A DNA stretch of 64,000 nucleotides from Salinirubellus salinus. Lineage in GTDB: Archaea; Halobacteriota; Halobacteria; Halobacteriales; Haloarculaceae. Made by a program: the position numbers and the translations under genes. This document shows positions 9,003-23,668 of this stretch, one piece after another. The stretch is taken from assembly GCF_025231485.1 (NCBI RefSeq), contig NZ_CP104003.1, positions 1,364,001 through 1,428,000 of the forward strand, given 5' to 3'. The notes under the pieces were generated by a model, which saw only the letters and a list, made by a program, of their open reading frames with translations, ran no database searches and had not been told where the DNA came from. Position 1 is the stretch's first letter. Each line of letters begins with the position of its first letter.

Positions 9003-9099
9003 ACCAGCGTTACGCCGTCGTCGAACGTATATCGTGGGACTGGTTCTCACTCGGAGAGAACGAGCGACTGGACCGCCTCGACCGGCCCCCGGAGCCGGC

Positions 9100-10287
9100 T
9101 CAGGCGAGGTCGAACAGCTCCGCCGCCTGCTCCATGTCCTTGTCGCCACGGCCGGAGAGGTTGACGAGGATGGAGTCGTGCTCGCCCTCCTCGGCCAGCT
9201 GCCGGGCCAGCGCCAGCCCGTGACTCGTCTCCAGCGCGGGGATGATGCCCTCGGCCTCCGAGAGGTCGCGGAACGCGGCCATCGCCTCCTCGTCGGTGAT
9301 GCCCCGGTACTCGGCCCGGCCGAGTTCGCGGAACATCGCGTGTTCCGGGCCGACGCCGGGGTAGTCGAGGCCCGCCGAGACGCTGTGGACCTCCACGTCG
9401 TCGTCGATGACGCGGGTCTTCATCCCGTGGATGACGCCCTCGTGGCCCTCGTCCAGCGGGGCGGCGTGGCGCGTCGAGTCCGCCCCCTCGCCGCCCCCCT
9501 CGCCGCCGTAGAACGCCACGTCGTCGTCGCGGAAGGCGTGGAACAGGCCGATGGCGTTCGACCCACCGCCGACGCAGGCGACGCAGGCGTCCGGCAGCTC
9601 GCCAGTGGCCTCGAGGAACTGCTCGCGGGCCTCGTGGCCGATGACCGACTGGAACTCGCGGACCATCCGCGGGAACGGGTCCGGGCCGACGACGCTCCCG
9701 ACGAGGTAGTGGGTGTCCTCCATGTTGGCGGCGAAGTCCTCCAGCGCCACGTCGACGGCGTCCGCGAGGCCGGCGCCGCCCTGCGTCACCTCGTTCACCT
9801 CGGCGCCCATCAGCCGCATCCTGAACACGTTCATCCGCTGGCGCTCGACGTCCTTCTTGCCCATGTAGATCTCCGTGGGGATGCCGAACAGCGCACCGAC
9901 CATCGCCGTCGCCGTCCCGTGCTGGCCCGCCCCCGTCTCGGCGATGAGGCGCTCCTTGCCCGCCTTCTCCGCGAGCAGCGCCTGTCCGACGCAGTTGTTT
10001 ATTTTGTGTGCCCCGCCGTGGAGCAGGTCCTCCCGCTTGAGGTAGATGTCCGCACCCCACGCCTCGCTCAGGTTCTCGGCGTGGTACAGCGGCGTCGGGC
10101 GGCCGGCGTAGGACTCGAGGATGCCGCGGAACTCCTCGTGGAAGGCCTCGGACTTCGCAATCTCGTCGAACGCGTCGGCGAGGTCGTCGAGCGGCTCCAG
10201 CAACGGCTCGGGAACGTGTCGGCCGCCGAATCCCCCGAACTCGCCGTCGTCACCCGACGGGAGTTCGGACTCCTGCGAATCTGACAT
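9100..10287 (-). CDS. trpB: Tryptophan synthase beta chain
   Basis: A 395-residue PLP enzyme joining indole and serine. The PLP Schiff-base lysine is Lys95 in GGAHKINN, the catalytic Glu117 is in AETGAG, and the phosphate loop GGGSNAIG is present. The N-terminus FGGFGGRHVPE is the usual TrpB1 start, and the length is normal, so an alpha-subunit partner is expected. No trpA or trpC is adjacent; the neighbours are gyrA upstream and a small membrane protein downstream. Archaea often carry more than one trpB, so this could be a second copy used for indole salvage. Confidence 0.95.
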   Translation of the reverse strand: MSDSQESELPSGDDGEFGGFGGRHVPEPLLEPLDDLADAFDEIAKSEAFHEEFRGILESYAGRPTPLYHAENLSEAWGADIYLKREDLLHGGAHKINNCVGQALLAEKAGKERLIAETGAGQHGTATAMVGALFGIPTEIYMGKKDVERQRMNVFRMRLMGAEVNEVTQGGAGLADAVDVALEDFAANMEDTHYLVGSVVGPDPFPRMVREFQSVIGHEAREQFLEATGELPDACVACVGGGSNAIGLFHAFRDDDVAFYGGEGGGEGADSTRHAAPLDEGHEGVIHGMKTRVIDDDVEVHSVSAGLDYPGVGPEHAMFRELGRAEYRGITDEEAMAAFRDLSEAEGIIPALETSHGLALARQLAEEGEHDSILVNLSGRGDKDMEQAAELFDLA

Positions 10288-10372
10288 AGCAATCCTTCGC
10301 TAGACAGACCCGTACAAGAGTGTACCGGCGTGGGTGAGGACGAAGGGTCGGGAGCGTGGACAGGACCGGCGG

Positions 10373-15019
<4,647 letters not shown>

Positions 15020-17425
15020 ATGCCATCGTACCAGTCGCAACTCGGCGAGGGCGAGGGAATCGCCGAGGAGTTGGCCGCCTCCCAGCGGTCCATCTCCATC
15101 GCCGAGTTCTTCGAGAAGAACAAGCACATGCTCGGCTTCGACTCGGGAGCCAGAGCGCTCGTCACGGCCGTCAAGGAGGCCGTCGACAACGCGCTCGACG
15201 CCACCGAGGAGGCCGGCATCCTCCCGGACATCTACGTCGAGATCCAGGAGGCCGGTGACTACTACCGCCTCGTCGTCGAGGACAACGGTCCCGGTATCAC
15301 GAAAGAACAGGTCCCGAAGGTGTTCGGGAAACTGCTCTACGGCTCGCGGTTCCACGCCCGCGAACAGAGTCGTGGTCAGCAGGGTATCGGTATCTCGGCC
15401 GCCGTCCTCTACTCGCAGCTCACGAGCGGCAAGCCCGCGAAGATCACGTCGAAGACCGAGGGCAAGCCCGCCCAGTACTTCGAACTCATCGTCGACACCG
15501 ACACGAACGAGCCGGAGATCGACGTCGACCGTGAGACCGAGTGGGAGCGCCCGCACGGCACGCGCATCGAACTCGAGATGGAGGCGAACATGCGGGCCCG
15601 GTCGCAGTTGCTCGACTACATCAAGTACACCGCCGTCGTCAACCCCCACGCCCGACTGGAGTTCCACGAGCCCGACTCCTCACAGAAGTTCGAGCGAGCG
15701 ACCGACCAGCTCCCCGCGGAGACGACGGAGATCCGCCCGCACCCGCACGGCGTCGAACTCGGCACCCTGCTGAAGATGCTGGAGGCCACCGACTCCTACT
15801 CGCTCTCGGGGTTCCTCCAGGAGGAGTTCACCCGCGTCGGACAGAAGACCGCACGGAGCGTCGTCGACGCCTTCCGTGACCGACAGTTCGGCCGCGAGAT
15901 CGGCTGGCGACCACCGCAGGCCCACCGCCGTGACGACGTCGTCGAGGCCATCGCGGCCGCCGTCTCGAACAAGGGCGCCGCGGCGACGGAGGCGTTCGCC
16001 GACTACGTGCTCGACGGGGTCGCCGACGAGGCCGGCCTCCTCGAACGCGACGCCGTCACGCACGGTGCCCTCGTCCGCCTCGTCGCCGCCGCGGCCGAGG
16101 CCATCGAGGAGGAACACGACCGGCGCTTCGGCGCCACCGTCCGCGAGAACGCCGTCGAGGCCGTCTGGAGCGAGGTCGTCGCCGACCGCGAGGCCGACCT
16201 CTACGCACTCGTCGACACCGCCACGACCGACCGGAAGGACGACGCGGCCGTCGAGGCGATAGCTCGCCGACTGGCCACCAAGTTCGCGGGCGAGGAGGAC
16301 CCCCGCTCCCGGGTCACCCAGGACACGCTCGTCGAGTGGCTCGAGTGGGCCGCAGCGCGCACGAAGGAACGGGAGGGCGAGTCCTTCGGCGAGACGTCCC
16401 GGCAGAAGATATTCGACGCGCTCTGGGCACGTGCCGAGACCGTCGCCGACGACCCGCCGAAGGTCAAGGACGTGTTCTCGGACCGCGACACCGCCGCCCG
16501 CTTCCTCGAGGCGATGCGCGAGACGGACATCCTCGCACCCCCGACGGACTGTCTGGCCCCCATCACCAGCGACCTCGTCCGGGCGGGCCTCGAGAAGGAG
16601 TACGACGCGGAGTTCTACGCCGCGGCCACCCGCGACGCGGAGGTCCACGGCGGTGACCCGTTCATCGTCGAGGCCGGCATCGCCTACGGCGGCGACATCC
16701 CCGCCGAGGGGCAGGCCGAGATCCTCCGGTTCGCCAACCGCGTCCCCCTCGTGTACCAGCGTGGCGCGTGTGCGACCGTCGACGTCATCAAGCGCATCAA
16801 CTGGCGCAACTACAACCTCGACCAGCCCGGTGGGAGCGGCATCCCGAACGGCCCGGCGGTGCTGATGGTCCACGTCGCCTCCACGAACGTCCCGTTCACG
16901 AGCGAGTCGAAGGACGCGCTGGCGAACATCCCGGCCATCGAGGACGAGGTGGAGTTGGCGCTGCGCGAGGCCGCCCGGGAGCTGAAGTCCTACACCAACA
17001 AGAAGCGCTCGCTGGCGAAGCGACAGGAGAAGCAGAACGTCATCGCCACCATCCTGCCCGAGATGGCCGAGAAGGTGGCCGAGGTGACCGGGCGCGAAGC
17101 GCTGAACGTGGAGGACTCGCTGGCCCGCATCATGAACAACGTCCTCGTCGAGCGCCAGCGCGAGAACGGCACCGTCTCGCTCGTGGTCTCGAACCACGAC
17201 GACCGCAACGCCTCGCTCGAGATCACGGACATCCTCTCGGCCGACCCCGGTGACGTGGAGGGCGCGAGCGTCGTCGAGATGGACGGCGAGTGGTTCGTGA
17301 AGTGGAAACCCACCGTGGGCAGCGGCGAAGAAGCGAGCCTGAACTACACGGTCCCCGACGACACCGAGTTCGACGTGAACGTCGACGGCGTCGAACGGGA
17401 GCGACTCACCATCGACGCAGAATGA
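15020..17425 (+). CDS. top6B: DNA topoisomerase VI subunit B
   Basis: An 801-residue type IIB topoisomerase ATPase. The GHKL motifs are EAVDNALDA with Asn57, EDNGPGI at 87-93 and GQQGIGISA at 119-127. The transducer region includes the [12 protein letters not shown] stretch and [14 protein letters not shown]. Residues around 300-510 form a long, acidic helical insertion not found in the shorter crenarchaeal subunits (about 530 residues) but, to my knowledge, usual in haloarchaea. The extreme C-terminus is beta-rich, fitting the Ig-like domain. Its stop overlaps the top6A start as ATGA. The enzyme relaxes and decatenates DNA as an A2B2 tetramer. Confidence 0.96.
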   Translation: MPSYQSQLGEGEGIAEELAASQRSISIAEFFEKNKHMLGFDSGARALVTAVKEAVDNALDATEEAGILPDIYVEIQEAGDYYRLVVEDNGPGITKEQVPKVFGKLLYGSRFHAREQSRGQQGIGISAAVLYSQLTSGKPAKITSKTEGKPAQYFELIVDTDTNEPEIDVDRETEWERPHGTRIELEMEANMRARSQLLDYIKYTAVVNPHARLEFHEPDSSQKFERATDQLPAETTEIRPHPHGVELGTLLKMLEATDSYSLSGFLQEEFTRVGQKTARSVVDAFRDRQFGREIGWRPPQAHRRDDVVEAIAAAVSNKGAAATEAFADYVLDGVADEAGLLERDAVTHGALVRLVAAAAEAIEEEHDRRFGATVRENAVEAVWSEVVADREADLYALVDTATTDRKDDAAVEAIARRLATKFAGEEDPRSRVTQDTLVEWLEWAAARTKEREGESFGETSRQKIFDALWARAETVADDPPKVKDVFSDRDTAARFLEAMRETDILAPPTDCLAPITSDLVRAGLEKEYDAEFYAAATRDAEVHGGDPFIVEAGIAYGGDIPAEGQAEILRFANRVPLVYQRGACATVDVIKRINWRNYNLDQPGGSGIPNGPAVLMVHVASTNVPFTSESKDALANIPAIEDEVELALREAARELKSYTNKKRSLAKRQEKQNVIATILPEMAEKVAEVTGREALNVEDSLARIMNNVLVERQRENGTVSLVVSNHDDRNASLEITDILSADPGDVEGASVVEMDGEWFVKWKPTVGSGEEASLNYTVPDDTEFDVNVDGVERERLTIDAE

Positions 17426-18531
17426 GCACAGACGACACCGCCGAGACCGTCCGCGACGACGCGGCGCGCGAACGGCTCATCGACCTCGCCGCACAGTTCT
17501 ACGACCAGTTCGCGCTGGGTGACATCCCCCACATGGAGGTCCCCACCCGCACGAAGTCCAACATCGAGTACGACCCCGAGAAGAAGGTCTGGGTCTACGG
17601 CGACCGCACCTCGACGCGTACCGCCAACACCGTCGGTGGCGCCCAGAAACTCCTGAAGGCGGTCTACACCATCGACTTCCTCGCCCAGCAACTGGAGGAG
17701 GACCGCTCGTCGACCCTGCGTGAACTCTACTACCTCAGCGAGTCCTGGGACAACGAGAACGCCCAGTTCAAGAGTCAGGACGAGTCGAACCAGCTCGTCG
17801 AGGACCTCGAGATCGTCTCGGAGGTCACCCGCGAGGACTTCCACATGCGTCCGGAGGAGTCCGGCGCGACCGTCATCGGGCCGCTGTTCCTCCGCGAGCA
17901 GACCCGCCGGGGCGAACGCGAGATCCACTGCCAGGAGGACGTCGGCGAGGGGGGCTACCAGATCCCCAACAACCCCGACACCATCGAGTTCCTCGACCAC
18001 GACGCCGACTTCGTCCTCTGCGTCGAGACCGGTGGCATGCGGGACCGGCTCGTCGAGAACGGCTTCGACACGGACTACAACTGCATCGTGGTCCACCTGA
18101 AGGGCCAGCCGGCGCGGGCGACCCGGCGCATCACCAAGCGACTCCACGACGAACTCGACCTGCCCGTCGTGGTGTTCACGGACGGCGACCCGTGGAGTTA
18201 CCGCATCTACGGCTCGGTGGCCTACGGCTCCATCAAGTCCGCACACCTCTCCGAGTACCTCGCCACGCCGGAGGCGAAGTTCGTCGGTATCCGCCCGCAG
18301 GACATCCAGGAGTACGACCTGCCCGCGGACCCACTCTCGGACTCCGACGTGAACGCGCTCGAGTCCGAACTCGAGGACCCGCGCTACCAGACGGCGTTCT
18401 GGGAGGAGCAGATCGGGCTGCAACTGGACATCGGCAAGAAGTCCGAACAGCAGGCGCTCGCGAGTCGGGGTCTCGACTTCGTGACCGAGACGTACCTCCC
18501 CGAGCGGCTGACCGAGATGGGCATCATCTGA
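17422..18531 (+). CDS. top6A: DNA topoisomerase VI subunit A (Spo11-like)
   Basis: A 369-residue catalytic subunit. The winged-helix CAP domain holds [10 protein letters not shown] at 100-109, where Tyr103 or Tyr104 is the DNA-linking residue. The TOPRIM domain follows with [10 protein letters not shown] supplying the Glu and [14 protein letters not shown] supplying the metal-binding aspartates. The ATG at 17422 overlaps the top6B stop by four bases, and N-terminal residues before it belong to an unrelated frame. Length is normal for haloarchaeal Top6A. It makes double-strand breaks with two-base overhangs that GyrA does not. Confidence 0.96.
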   Translation: MSTDDTAETVRDDAARERLIDLAAQFYDQFALGDIPHMEVPTRTKSNIEYDPEKKVWVYGDRTSTRTANTVGGAQKLLKAVYTIDFLAQQLEEDRSSTLRELYYLSESWDNENAQFKSQDESNQLVEDLEIVSEVTREDFHMRPEESGATVIGPLFLREQTRRGEREIHCQEDVGEGGYQIPNNPDTIEFLDHDADFVLCVETGGMRDRLVENGFDTDYNCIVVHLKGQPARATRRITKRLHDELDLPVVVFTDGDPWSYRIYGSVAYGSIKSAHLSEYLATPEAKFVGIRPQDIQEYDLPADPLSDSDVNALESELEDPRYQTAFWEEQIGLQLDIGKKSEQQALASRGLDFVTETYLPERLTEMGII

Positions 18532-18634
18532 GTTTCCCGGCTACTTTCCCAACGTTCGAACGGTTCGGCTCGGTTCCATAACGAACGTTTCGCCGTTCCG
18601 AGCCCCTTTTGCGGACGGAGACCCAATAGTCACT

Positions 18635-18931
18635 GTGTCAGAGGAAACCCTCCAGTCCGGCGCGGACGTGGTCCCCAAGGGGACCCTGTTCTGTCCAGAG
18701 TGCGAGTACAGCGACCGGTACGACGGCGCGTGGCAGGTGGTGACGACGGGTCGGACGGCCCGCTATCGGTGTCCGGAGTGCGACGCGGTGGTGACCTCGC
18801 GGTCGAGCGAGCGGTCAGAGCGGCTCGGGCCGCTCGCACAGTGGCGCGCCGTCTGGGACGCGTGGCGGGCCGGCGTCCGGCGCTGGAGCCGTCTGCCGAA
18901 CCGGTCGGCGAGCGACTCAGTACGTCGGTGA
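18635..18931 (+). CDS. Small zinc-ribbon protein (DUF8106-like)
   Basis: A 98-residue protein starting at GTG 18635, about 25 bases after a TTTT-containing TATA-like stretch, so probably leaderless. Knuckles CPEC at 20-23 and CPEC at 46-49 form one zinc ribbon, followed by a Trp- and Arg-rich helical tail. The design matches the 71-residue protein at 2074. The 3' end overlaps the convergent cobalamin adenosyltransferase gene by 15 bases. The role is unknown. Confidence 0.75.
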   Translation: MSEETLQSGADVVPKGTLFCPECEYSDRYDGAWQVVTTGRTARYRCPECDAVVTSRSSERSERLGPLAQWRAVWDAWRAGVRRWSRLPNRSASDSVRR

Positions 18932-19453
18932 CTCCTCGGGGACGCCGTCGCGCTGGTTCACCACCCGCGCGAACACGAACAGCGCGTCCGAGAGCCGGTT
19001 CAGATAGGCGACGGCGAGTTCGTTGACCGGGTCGCCCGAAGCCAGTTCCACAGCTCGGCGCTCGGCCCGGCGGACCACGGCCCGCGCGTGGTGGAGGTGC
19101 GCGCCCGCCTCGCTCCCGCCGGGGAGGATGAAGTTCTGTAACGGCTCCAGTTCCTCGTCGTAGGCGTCCATCCACGCCTCCAGTTCGTCGACGTGAGCCT
19201 CGGTGACGTGCGGGGCGTCCGCGTCCTCGGCGTCGGGGTTGGCGAAGTCCGCCTGCACGATGTGGAGGACGTTCTGGATGGCCTCGAGTTTCTCGTCGAC
19301 GTCGTCGTGCCCCGAGGGACGGACCATCCCGACGACGGTGTTCGCCTCGTCGACGGTGCCGTAGGCCTCGATCCGTGGGCTGGTCTTGGAGACGCGGGAC
19401 ATGTCCCGGAGGTCCGTCATCCCCTCGTCGCCGCGGCCGGTGTATATTTTCAT
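18917..19453 (-). CDS. PduO-type cob(I)alamin adenosyltransferase
   Basis: A 178-residue enzyme that transfers the 5'-deoxyadenosyl group of ATP to cob(I)alamin. Family motifs are in order: KIYTGRGDEGMTDL at the N-terminus binding ATP, RIEAYGTVDEAN near 27-38, ILPGGSEAGAHLHHAR near 110-125, then RRAERRAVEL and YLNRLSDALFVFAR. Length and termini are complete. It would provide adenosylcobalamin for mutases or ribonucleotide reductase. It stands alone here, away from the cobalamin synthesis cluster. Confidence 0.93.
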   Translation of the reverse strand: MKIYTGRGDEGMTDLRDMSRVSKTSPRIEAYGTVDEANTVVGMVRPSGHDDVDEKLEAIQNVLHIVQADFANPDAEDADAPHVTEAHVDELEAWMDAYDEELEPLQNFILPGGSEAGAHLHHARAVVRRAERRAVELASGDPVNELAVAYLNRLSDALFVFARVVNQRDGVPEESPTY

Positions 19454-19559
19454 CGTCGGGTGGAGGGCGGCCGACGACTTATAGCCGCCCGCCGCGGCCA
19501 GCGTGGCCGCCGCTCGGGGGCGTGGCGACCGAAGAACGTCGGTGGTCGGTGGCGCGGGG

Positions 19560-20714
19560 TTACTCGACGCGCTCGATGATGGTGGCGATCCCCTGCCCGA
19601 ATCCGATGCACATCGTGCAGAGGCCGTACTGCTCGTCGTGCTCCTCGAGCTGCCACGCGAGCTTCGACATCAGGGCCGCACCGGTCGCGCCGAGCGGGTG
19701 GCCGTGGGCGATGGCGCCGCCCCAGGAGTTGACGCGGTCCCAGTCCGCGCCCGTCTCCTCCAGCCACGCCGTGATGACCGAGGCGAACGCCTCGTTGACC
19801 TCGAAGCGGTCGATGTCGTCGATGGACATGTCGTTCTGCTCGAGGATATCCTGCGTGGCGGGGATGGGGCCGGTGAGCATCGTGATGGGGTCGACACCGA
19901 CGACGTGGGTGTCGACGATGCGGGCCATCGGGTCCCAGCCGTGCGCTTCCACCGCCTCGCCGGACGCCACGAGGAGCGCCGAGGAGCCGTCGACGATGCC
20001 CGAGGAGTTACCGGCGTGGATGACGCCGTCACCCTCGCCGCGGAACGCGAGCGGCAGGCCCGCGAGCGTCTCCTCGTCCGTCCCCGGCCGGGGGTGTTCG
20101 TCCTGTTCGACGGTGACCGACTCGCCCTCGAGTTCGACCTCGACGGGTTCGACGTGCGTGTCGTAGTAGCCGGCTTCGCTCGCCTCGCCCCAGCGGGACT
20201 GGGAGTCGACGGCGATCTGGTCGACGTCGTCGCGGCTGAAGCCCCACTGCTCGGCGATGCGCTCGGCGCCCTCGCCCTGCGTGGTGAGCTCGTCGAACTC
20301 CTCGAAGTAGGTGTCCGTGATGGAACTGCCGGCGGAGCCCATCGGGACGCGGCTCATGTGTTCGACACCGCCCGCGACGAGGACGTCGTGGAAGCCTGCG
20401 CGGATCTGGCCGGCCGCGAAGTTGACGGCCTGCTGGCCCGAGCCACACATCCGGTCGAGCTGGACACCCGGCACGTCGTCACCCCAGCCGGCCACCATCG
20501 GCGCGAGGCGCGCGATGTTGTTCGCCTGCTCGTCGGTCGGCGTGACACAGCCGTAGATGACGTCCTCGACGTCCTCCTGGCCGACGAAACCGTTGCGCTC
20601 TTCGAGCGCCAGCAGCGGCTTGGCCGCCAGGTCCTGCGGGTGGGTGTCGCGGAACGAGCCGTCTCGCTTGCCGAACGGCGTGCGGACGCCGTCTACGATG
20701 TACGCTTCCTTCAT
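19560..20714 (-). CDS. Thiolase (acetyl-CoA C-acyltransferase)
   Basis: A 384-residue degradative-type thiolase. The acyl-accepting Cys90 is in DRMCGSGQQA, NEAFAS supplies the oxyanion-hole Asn, and the catalytic His is in GGAIAHGHPLGATG; the final active-site Cys is in MCIGFGQG near the C-terminus. The reaction is thiolytic cleavage of 3-ketoacyl-CoA or its reverse. It differs from the SCP2-type thiolase at 27432, which has a DUF35 partner. The ATG at 20714 is divergent from the DUF4166 gene. No beta-oxidation partner is adjacent. Confidence 0.92.
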   Translation of the reverse strand: MKEAYIVDGVRTPFGKRDGSFRDTHPQDLAAKPLLALEERNGFVGQEDVEDVIYGCVTPTDEQANNIARLAPMVAGWGDDVPGVQLDRMCGSGQQAVNFAAGQIRAGFHDVLVAGGVEHMSRVPMGSAGSSITDTYFEEFDELTTQGEGAERIAEQWGFSRDDVDQIAVDSQSRWGEASEAGYYDTHVEPVEVELEGESVTVEQDEHPRPGTDEETLAGLPLAFRGEGDGVIHAGNSSGIVDGSSALLVASGEAVEAHGWDPMARIVDTHVVGVDPITMLTGPIPATQDILEQNDMSIDDIDRFEVNEAFASVITAWLEETGADWDRVNSWGGAIAHGHPLGATGAALMSKLAWQLEEHDEQYGLCTMCIGFGQGIATIIERVE

Positions 20715-20887
20715 GTGTGGAGTTAACAATGGTAAGGCGGAACTTGTCCCTTGTGGTTCCCACAAACGAACAACGCACGGAGAGTTTGTTTCGGCACCCC
20801 GGGCGCTTCCCCCGTCTCACCCCCGAACTGATAGGCAGGGGCGTCGAACACGTCCGGCATGACCACGGACGACGGGGGCGAGCGGCC

Positions 20888-21559
20888 GTGACTGGACTGT
20901 TCGAGCGGGCGCTCGGCGAGACGTGGGCCGACCTCCACCCGAAGTTGCGCGAGCGGTACTCGCTGACGAGCGACGACGACGCCTCGTTGCTCGGGAGCGG
21001 GCGCATCGACCTCTCGCGGAACCTGCTCGCCTACCCCATCCTCTGGCTCGGGACGAGCGAGGACTTCCTCTTCCCGGAGGCGGGGTTCGACGTCCCGTTC
21101 ACCATCCGTGCCGACGCGTGGGTGGACGACGCGGGCTACGAGGCGCTGACGTTCCGCCGGGAGTTCGACACGGAGCCGCGCCGGACGTTCGTCGACACGT
21201 TCCGCTGGAACCCCGACCGCGAGTGCGTGTGCAACCTCTTCGGCCGCGAGGGCCGCGTGGTGGCCGACCTCTACCCGACCGTCGAGGACGGCGGGCTCAG
21301 GCTGGAGGTGGGCGACCAGTGGCTCCGGACCTGGGAGTACCTCTCGCTCCCCGAACCCCTGTGGGTCGACGCCGTCGCCCGTGACTGGTACGACGAGGCG
21401 GCCGAGCGTTACCGCATCGGGGCGACCATCACGAACCCACTGGTGGGCCACGTCTTCGGCTACACGGGGGTGTTCGACCTGGAACGGGAGCCACCCAGCG
21501 ACCGGCGGGTGAGTCACCCCTCCCTGCGCTCGGTCGACCTCCCGGCCGAGGACCGTTGA
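20888..21559 (+). CDS. DUF4166 domain protein
   Basis: A 223-residue protein matching the DUF4166 layout: an N-terminal GLFERALGETWADLHPKLRERY segment, then a beta-rich body. DUF4166 occurs alone or attached to saccharopine-dehydrogenase-like proteins; its function is unknown. The GTG at 20888 is chosen because the family motif begins one residue later. It overlaps the TGA of a ten-codon ATG mini-frame at 20859-20891, whose arrangement (GTGA) would allow translational coupling. The gene diverges from the thiolase. Confidence 0.78.
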   Translation: MTGLFERALGETWADLHPKLRERYSLTSDDDASLLGSGRIDLSRNLLAYPILWLGTSEDFLFPEAGFDVPFTIRADAWVDDAGYEALTFRREFDTEPRRTFVDTFRWNPDRECVCNLFGREGRVVADLYPTVEDGGLRLEVGDQWLRTWEYLSLPEPLWVDAVARDWYDEAAERYRIGATITNPLVGHVFGYTGVFDLEREPPSDRRVSHPSLRSVDLPAEDR

Positions 21560-21592
21560 GAGCCGGCGAGGACGGGGCGCGCTGTCGGTGTG

Positions 21593-21599
21593 TTTATAC
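21593..21599 (+). promoter_or_regulatory. TATA element of the LSm-L37e operon
   Basis: TTTATAC lies 24-30 bases before the LSm ATG, the spacing expected for a leaderless haloarchaeal transcript. Confidence 0.65.
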
Positions 21600-21622
21600 G
21601 CGCGGCGCGTGGGTCTCCCGGT

Positions 21623-21808
21623 ATGGCAGGGAGACCGCTCGACGTGCTGGAGGAGACGCTCGGTGACACCGTGACGGTACTGTTGAAAGGCGGCGAGCAG
21701 TACGAGGGCGTGCTTGCGGGCTACGACCAGCACATGAACCTCGTCGTCGAGGAAGGTGAGAACACAACGATTATCCGCGGAGATAACGTCGTCAGCATAC
21801 AACCATGA
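21623..21808 (+). CDS. LSm (archaeal Sm-like) RNA-binding protein
   Basis: A 61-residue Sm-fold protein. Sm1 covers residues about 14-42 with [19 protein letters not shown], and Sm2 is [10 protein letters not shown] near the end; the linker between them is very short, as in haloarchaeal LSm proteins, which are the smallest known. It would form a heptameric ring that binds U-rich RNA. The stop overlaps the L37e start (ATGA), a conserved archaeal pairing that ties LSm expression to the ribosome. Confidence 0.93.
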   Translation: MAGRPLDVLEETLGDTVTVLLKGGEQYEGVLAGYDQHMNLVVEEGENTTIIRGDNVVSIQP

Positions 21809-21981
21809 CCGGAGCAGGTACTCCATCGCAGGGGAAGAAGAACAAGACGACGCACGTCAAGTGCCGACGCTGCGGCGAGAAGTCCTACCACAGCCGGAAG
21901 AAGGTCTGTGCCTCGTGCGGGTTCGGCAAGACGGCCAAGCAGCGCAGCTACGCCTGGCAGTCGAAGACCGGCGACAACTGA
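21805..21981 (+). CDS. rpl37e: 50S ribosomal protein L37e
   Basis: A 58-residue basic zinc-binding ribosomal protein starting [13 protein letters not shown]. The four zinc ligands are Cys20, Cys23, Cys35 and Cys38 (CRRC and CASC), followed by the [13 protein letters not shown] segment. The length is normal. It is translated from an ATG overlapping the LSm stop by four bases. The sequence is strongly basic, unlike its acidic neighbours, as expected for an rRNA-contacting protein. Confidence 0.95.
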   Translation: MTGAGTPSQGKKNKTTHVKCRRCGEKSYHSRKKVCASCGFGKTAKQRSYAWQSKTGDN

Positions 21982-22112
21982 GACGCACGGCGGACGACGG
22001 GCGAGCGGTCCTCCACTCTCGCGTTCCAGCCCCCGAGCGACGGCGCCGGCCGGCGGGCCACGACGCGCCCCGGCCTACTCCGGTGAACGACCACCTCCGC
22101 CGGATAGCCGAG

Positions 22113-22120
22113 GTTTTTAC
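22113..22120 (+). promoter_or_regulatory. TATA element of purF
   Basis: GTTTTTAC lies 24-31 bases before the purF ATG, consistent with a leaderless transcript. The preceding 130 bases after L37e contain no gene. Confidence 0.6.
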
Positions 22121-22143
22121 CCCTGCACCGTAAGCCCCACTCG

Positions 22144-23631
22144 ATGACAGACGGGCGGGACCTCGCGGACGGGCCGACCGAGAAGTGTGGCGTGGTGGGC
22201 GTCTCACTCGACGGGCGGGCCGCCGCGCGACCCCTGTACTACGCACTGTACGCGCTCCAGCACCGCGGGCAGGAGTCGGCCGGCATCGTCACCCACGACG
22301 GGTTCCAACAGCACTCCCACGTCGAGATGGGGCTCGTCGGCGACGCGTTCGACGAGGGCGACCTCGACCAGCTCAACGGGCCGACCGGTATCGGCCACGT
22401 CCGATACCCGACCGCGGGGAGCGTGGACAACTCCTGTGCCCAGCCGTTCTCGGTCTCGTTCAAGTCGGGCTCGCTCGGGATGAGCCACAACGGGAACCTC
22501 GTCAACGCCGACGAGATCCGGGACGAACTCGCGGGCTTGGGCCACGCGTTCACCTCCGACGGGGACACCGAGGTCATCGCCCACGACCTCGCACGCAACC
22601 TGCTGGAGGAGGACCTCGTCCGCGCGGTGAAACACACGATGAAGCGCATCCACGGCTCCTACTCGCTGACGATCATGCACGACGACACCGTTCTCGGCGT
22701 GCGCGACCCCGAGGGAAACCGCCCGCTCTGTATCGGGAAGCTCGACGACGGTTACATCCTCGCCAGCGAGTCCGCCGCCATCGACGTGCTCGACGGCGAA
22801 CTCGTCCGCGACGTCCGCCCGGGCGAGCTCGTCATCCTCCAGCCCGACGGCGGCGGGTTCGACGCCTACCAGCTGTTCGAGCGCGAGAACACCGCCCACT
22901 GCTTCTTCGAGCACGTCTACTTCGCCCGCCCGGACTCGGAGATCGACGGCAACCTCGTCTACGAGGTCCGCCGCGAACTCGGCCGACGGATATGGGAGGA
23001 GAGCGGCGTCGAGAGCGACGTGGTGATGCCGGTCCCCGACTCGGGCCGCGCGTTCGCCTCGGGGTACGCCGAGGCCGCACAGGAGGAGGGCGCCGACGTC
23101 GAGTTCGCAGAGGGGCTCATGAAGAACCGCTACGTGGGCCGAACCTTCATCATGCCGACACAGGACGCCCGCGAGCGCGCGGTCCGCCTGAAGCTCAACC
23201 CCATCCGTGACGTGGTCGAGGGGCGCTCCGTGACCGTCATCGACGACTCCATCGTCCGCGGGACCACCTCGAACCAGCTCGTCCAGCTCCTGCGCGACGT
23301 GGGTGCCGAGGAGGTCCACGTCCGCATCGGGGCGCCCGCCATCGTCGCGCCCTGCTACATGGGCATCGACATGGCCACCCGTGAGGAACTCATCGCGGCC
23401 GACCGGAGCACCGAGGACATCCGCGAGGAGATCGGCGCCGACTCGCTCGCCTACCTCTCCATCGACGCCGTCGCCGGGGCGCTCGGTCAGTCCCGCGCCG
23501 ACCTCTGTCTCGGCTGTGTCACCGGGGAGTACCCCTACGACATCGACGGCGAGGCGACGGACCGCGACGTGGAGCGGCCGGTCATCGGGGGGGAGCCGGA
23601 GGACGAGCGGACGGCGCCTGCCGACGACTAA
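22144..23631 (+). CDS. purF: Amidophosphoribosyltransferase
   Basis: A 495-residue enzyme for the first step of purine synthesis, PRPP plus glutamine to phosphoribosylamine. The N-terminal nucleophile is Cys15 (CGVVGV) after a 14-residue propeptide, so self-processing is expected. The glutaminase domain includes QHRGQESAG and GHVRYPTAG; the PRPP loop is VIDDSIVRGTTS. Cysteines in TAHCFF, in APCYMG and in CLGC match the 4Fe-4S ligands of the B. subtilis-type enzyme. The protein is complete with an acidic tail, and is transcribed alone. Confidence 0.95.
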   Translation: MTDGRDLADGPTEKCGVVGVSLDGRAAARPLYYALYALQHRGQESAGIVTHDGFQQHSHVEMGLVGDAFDEGDLDQLNGPTGIGHVRYPTAGSVDNSCAQPFSVSFKSGSLGMSHNGNLVNADEIRDELAGLGHAFTSDGDTEVIAHDLARNLLEEDLVRAVKHTMKRIHGSYSLTIMHDDTVLGVRDPEGNRPLCIGKLDDGYILASESAAIDVLDGELVRDVRPGELVILQPDGGGFDAYQLFERENTAHCFFEHVYFARPDSEIDGNLVYEVRRELGRRIWEESGVESDVVMPVPDSGRAFASGYAEAAQEEGADVEFAEGLMKNRYVGRTFIMPTQDARERAVRLKLNPIRDVVEGRSVTVIDDSIVRGTTSNQLVQLLRDVGAEEVHVRIGAPAIVAPCYMGIDMATREELIAADRSTEDIREEIGADSLAYLSIDAVAGALGQSRADLCLGCVTGEYPYDIDGEATDRDVERPVIGGEPEDERTAPADD

Positions 23632-23651
23632 TCACGAAGCTTCTCCGCTCG

Positions 23652-23668
23652 GGTCGGCAGAGCCGACC
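23652..23668. repeat. Short hairpin after purF
   Basis: GGTCGGC and GCCGACC form a perfect seven-base stem around the three-base loop AGA, 20 bases after the purF stop. An A-rich then T-rich stretch (GGAAAAGTTTCG) follows at 23675-23686. It may aid 3'-end formation or processing of purF mRNA; archaeal termination mainly uses T runs, so the role is inferred. Confidence 0.45.
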
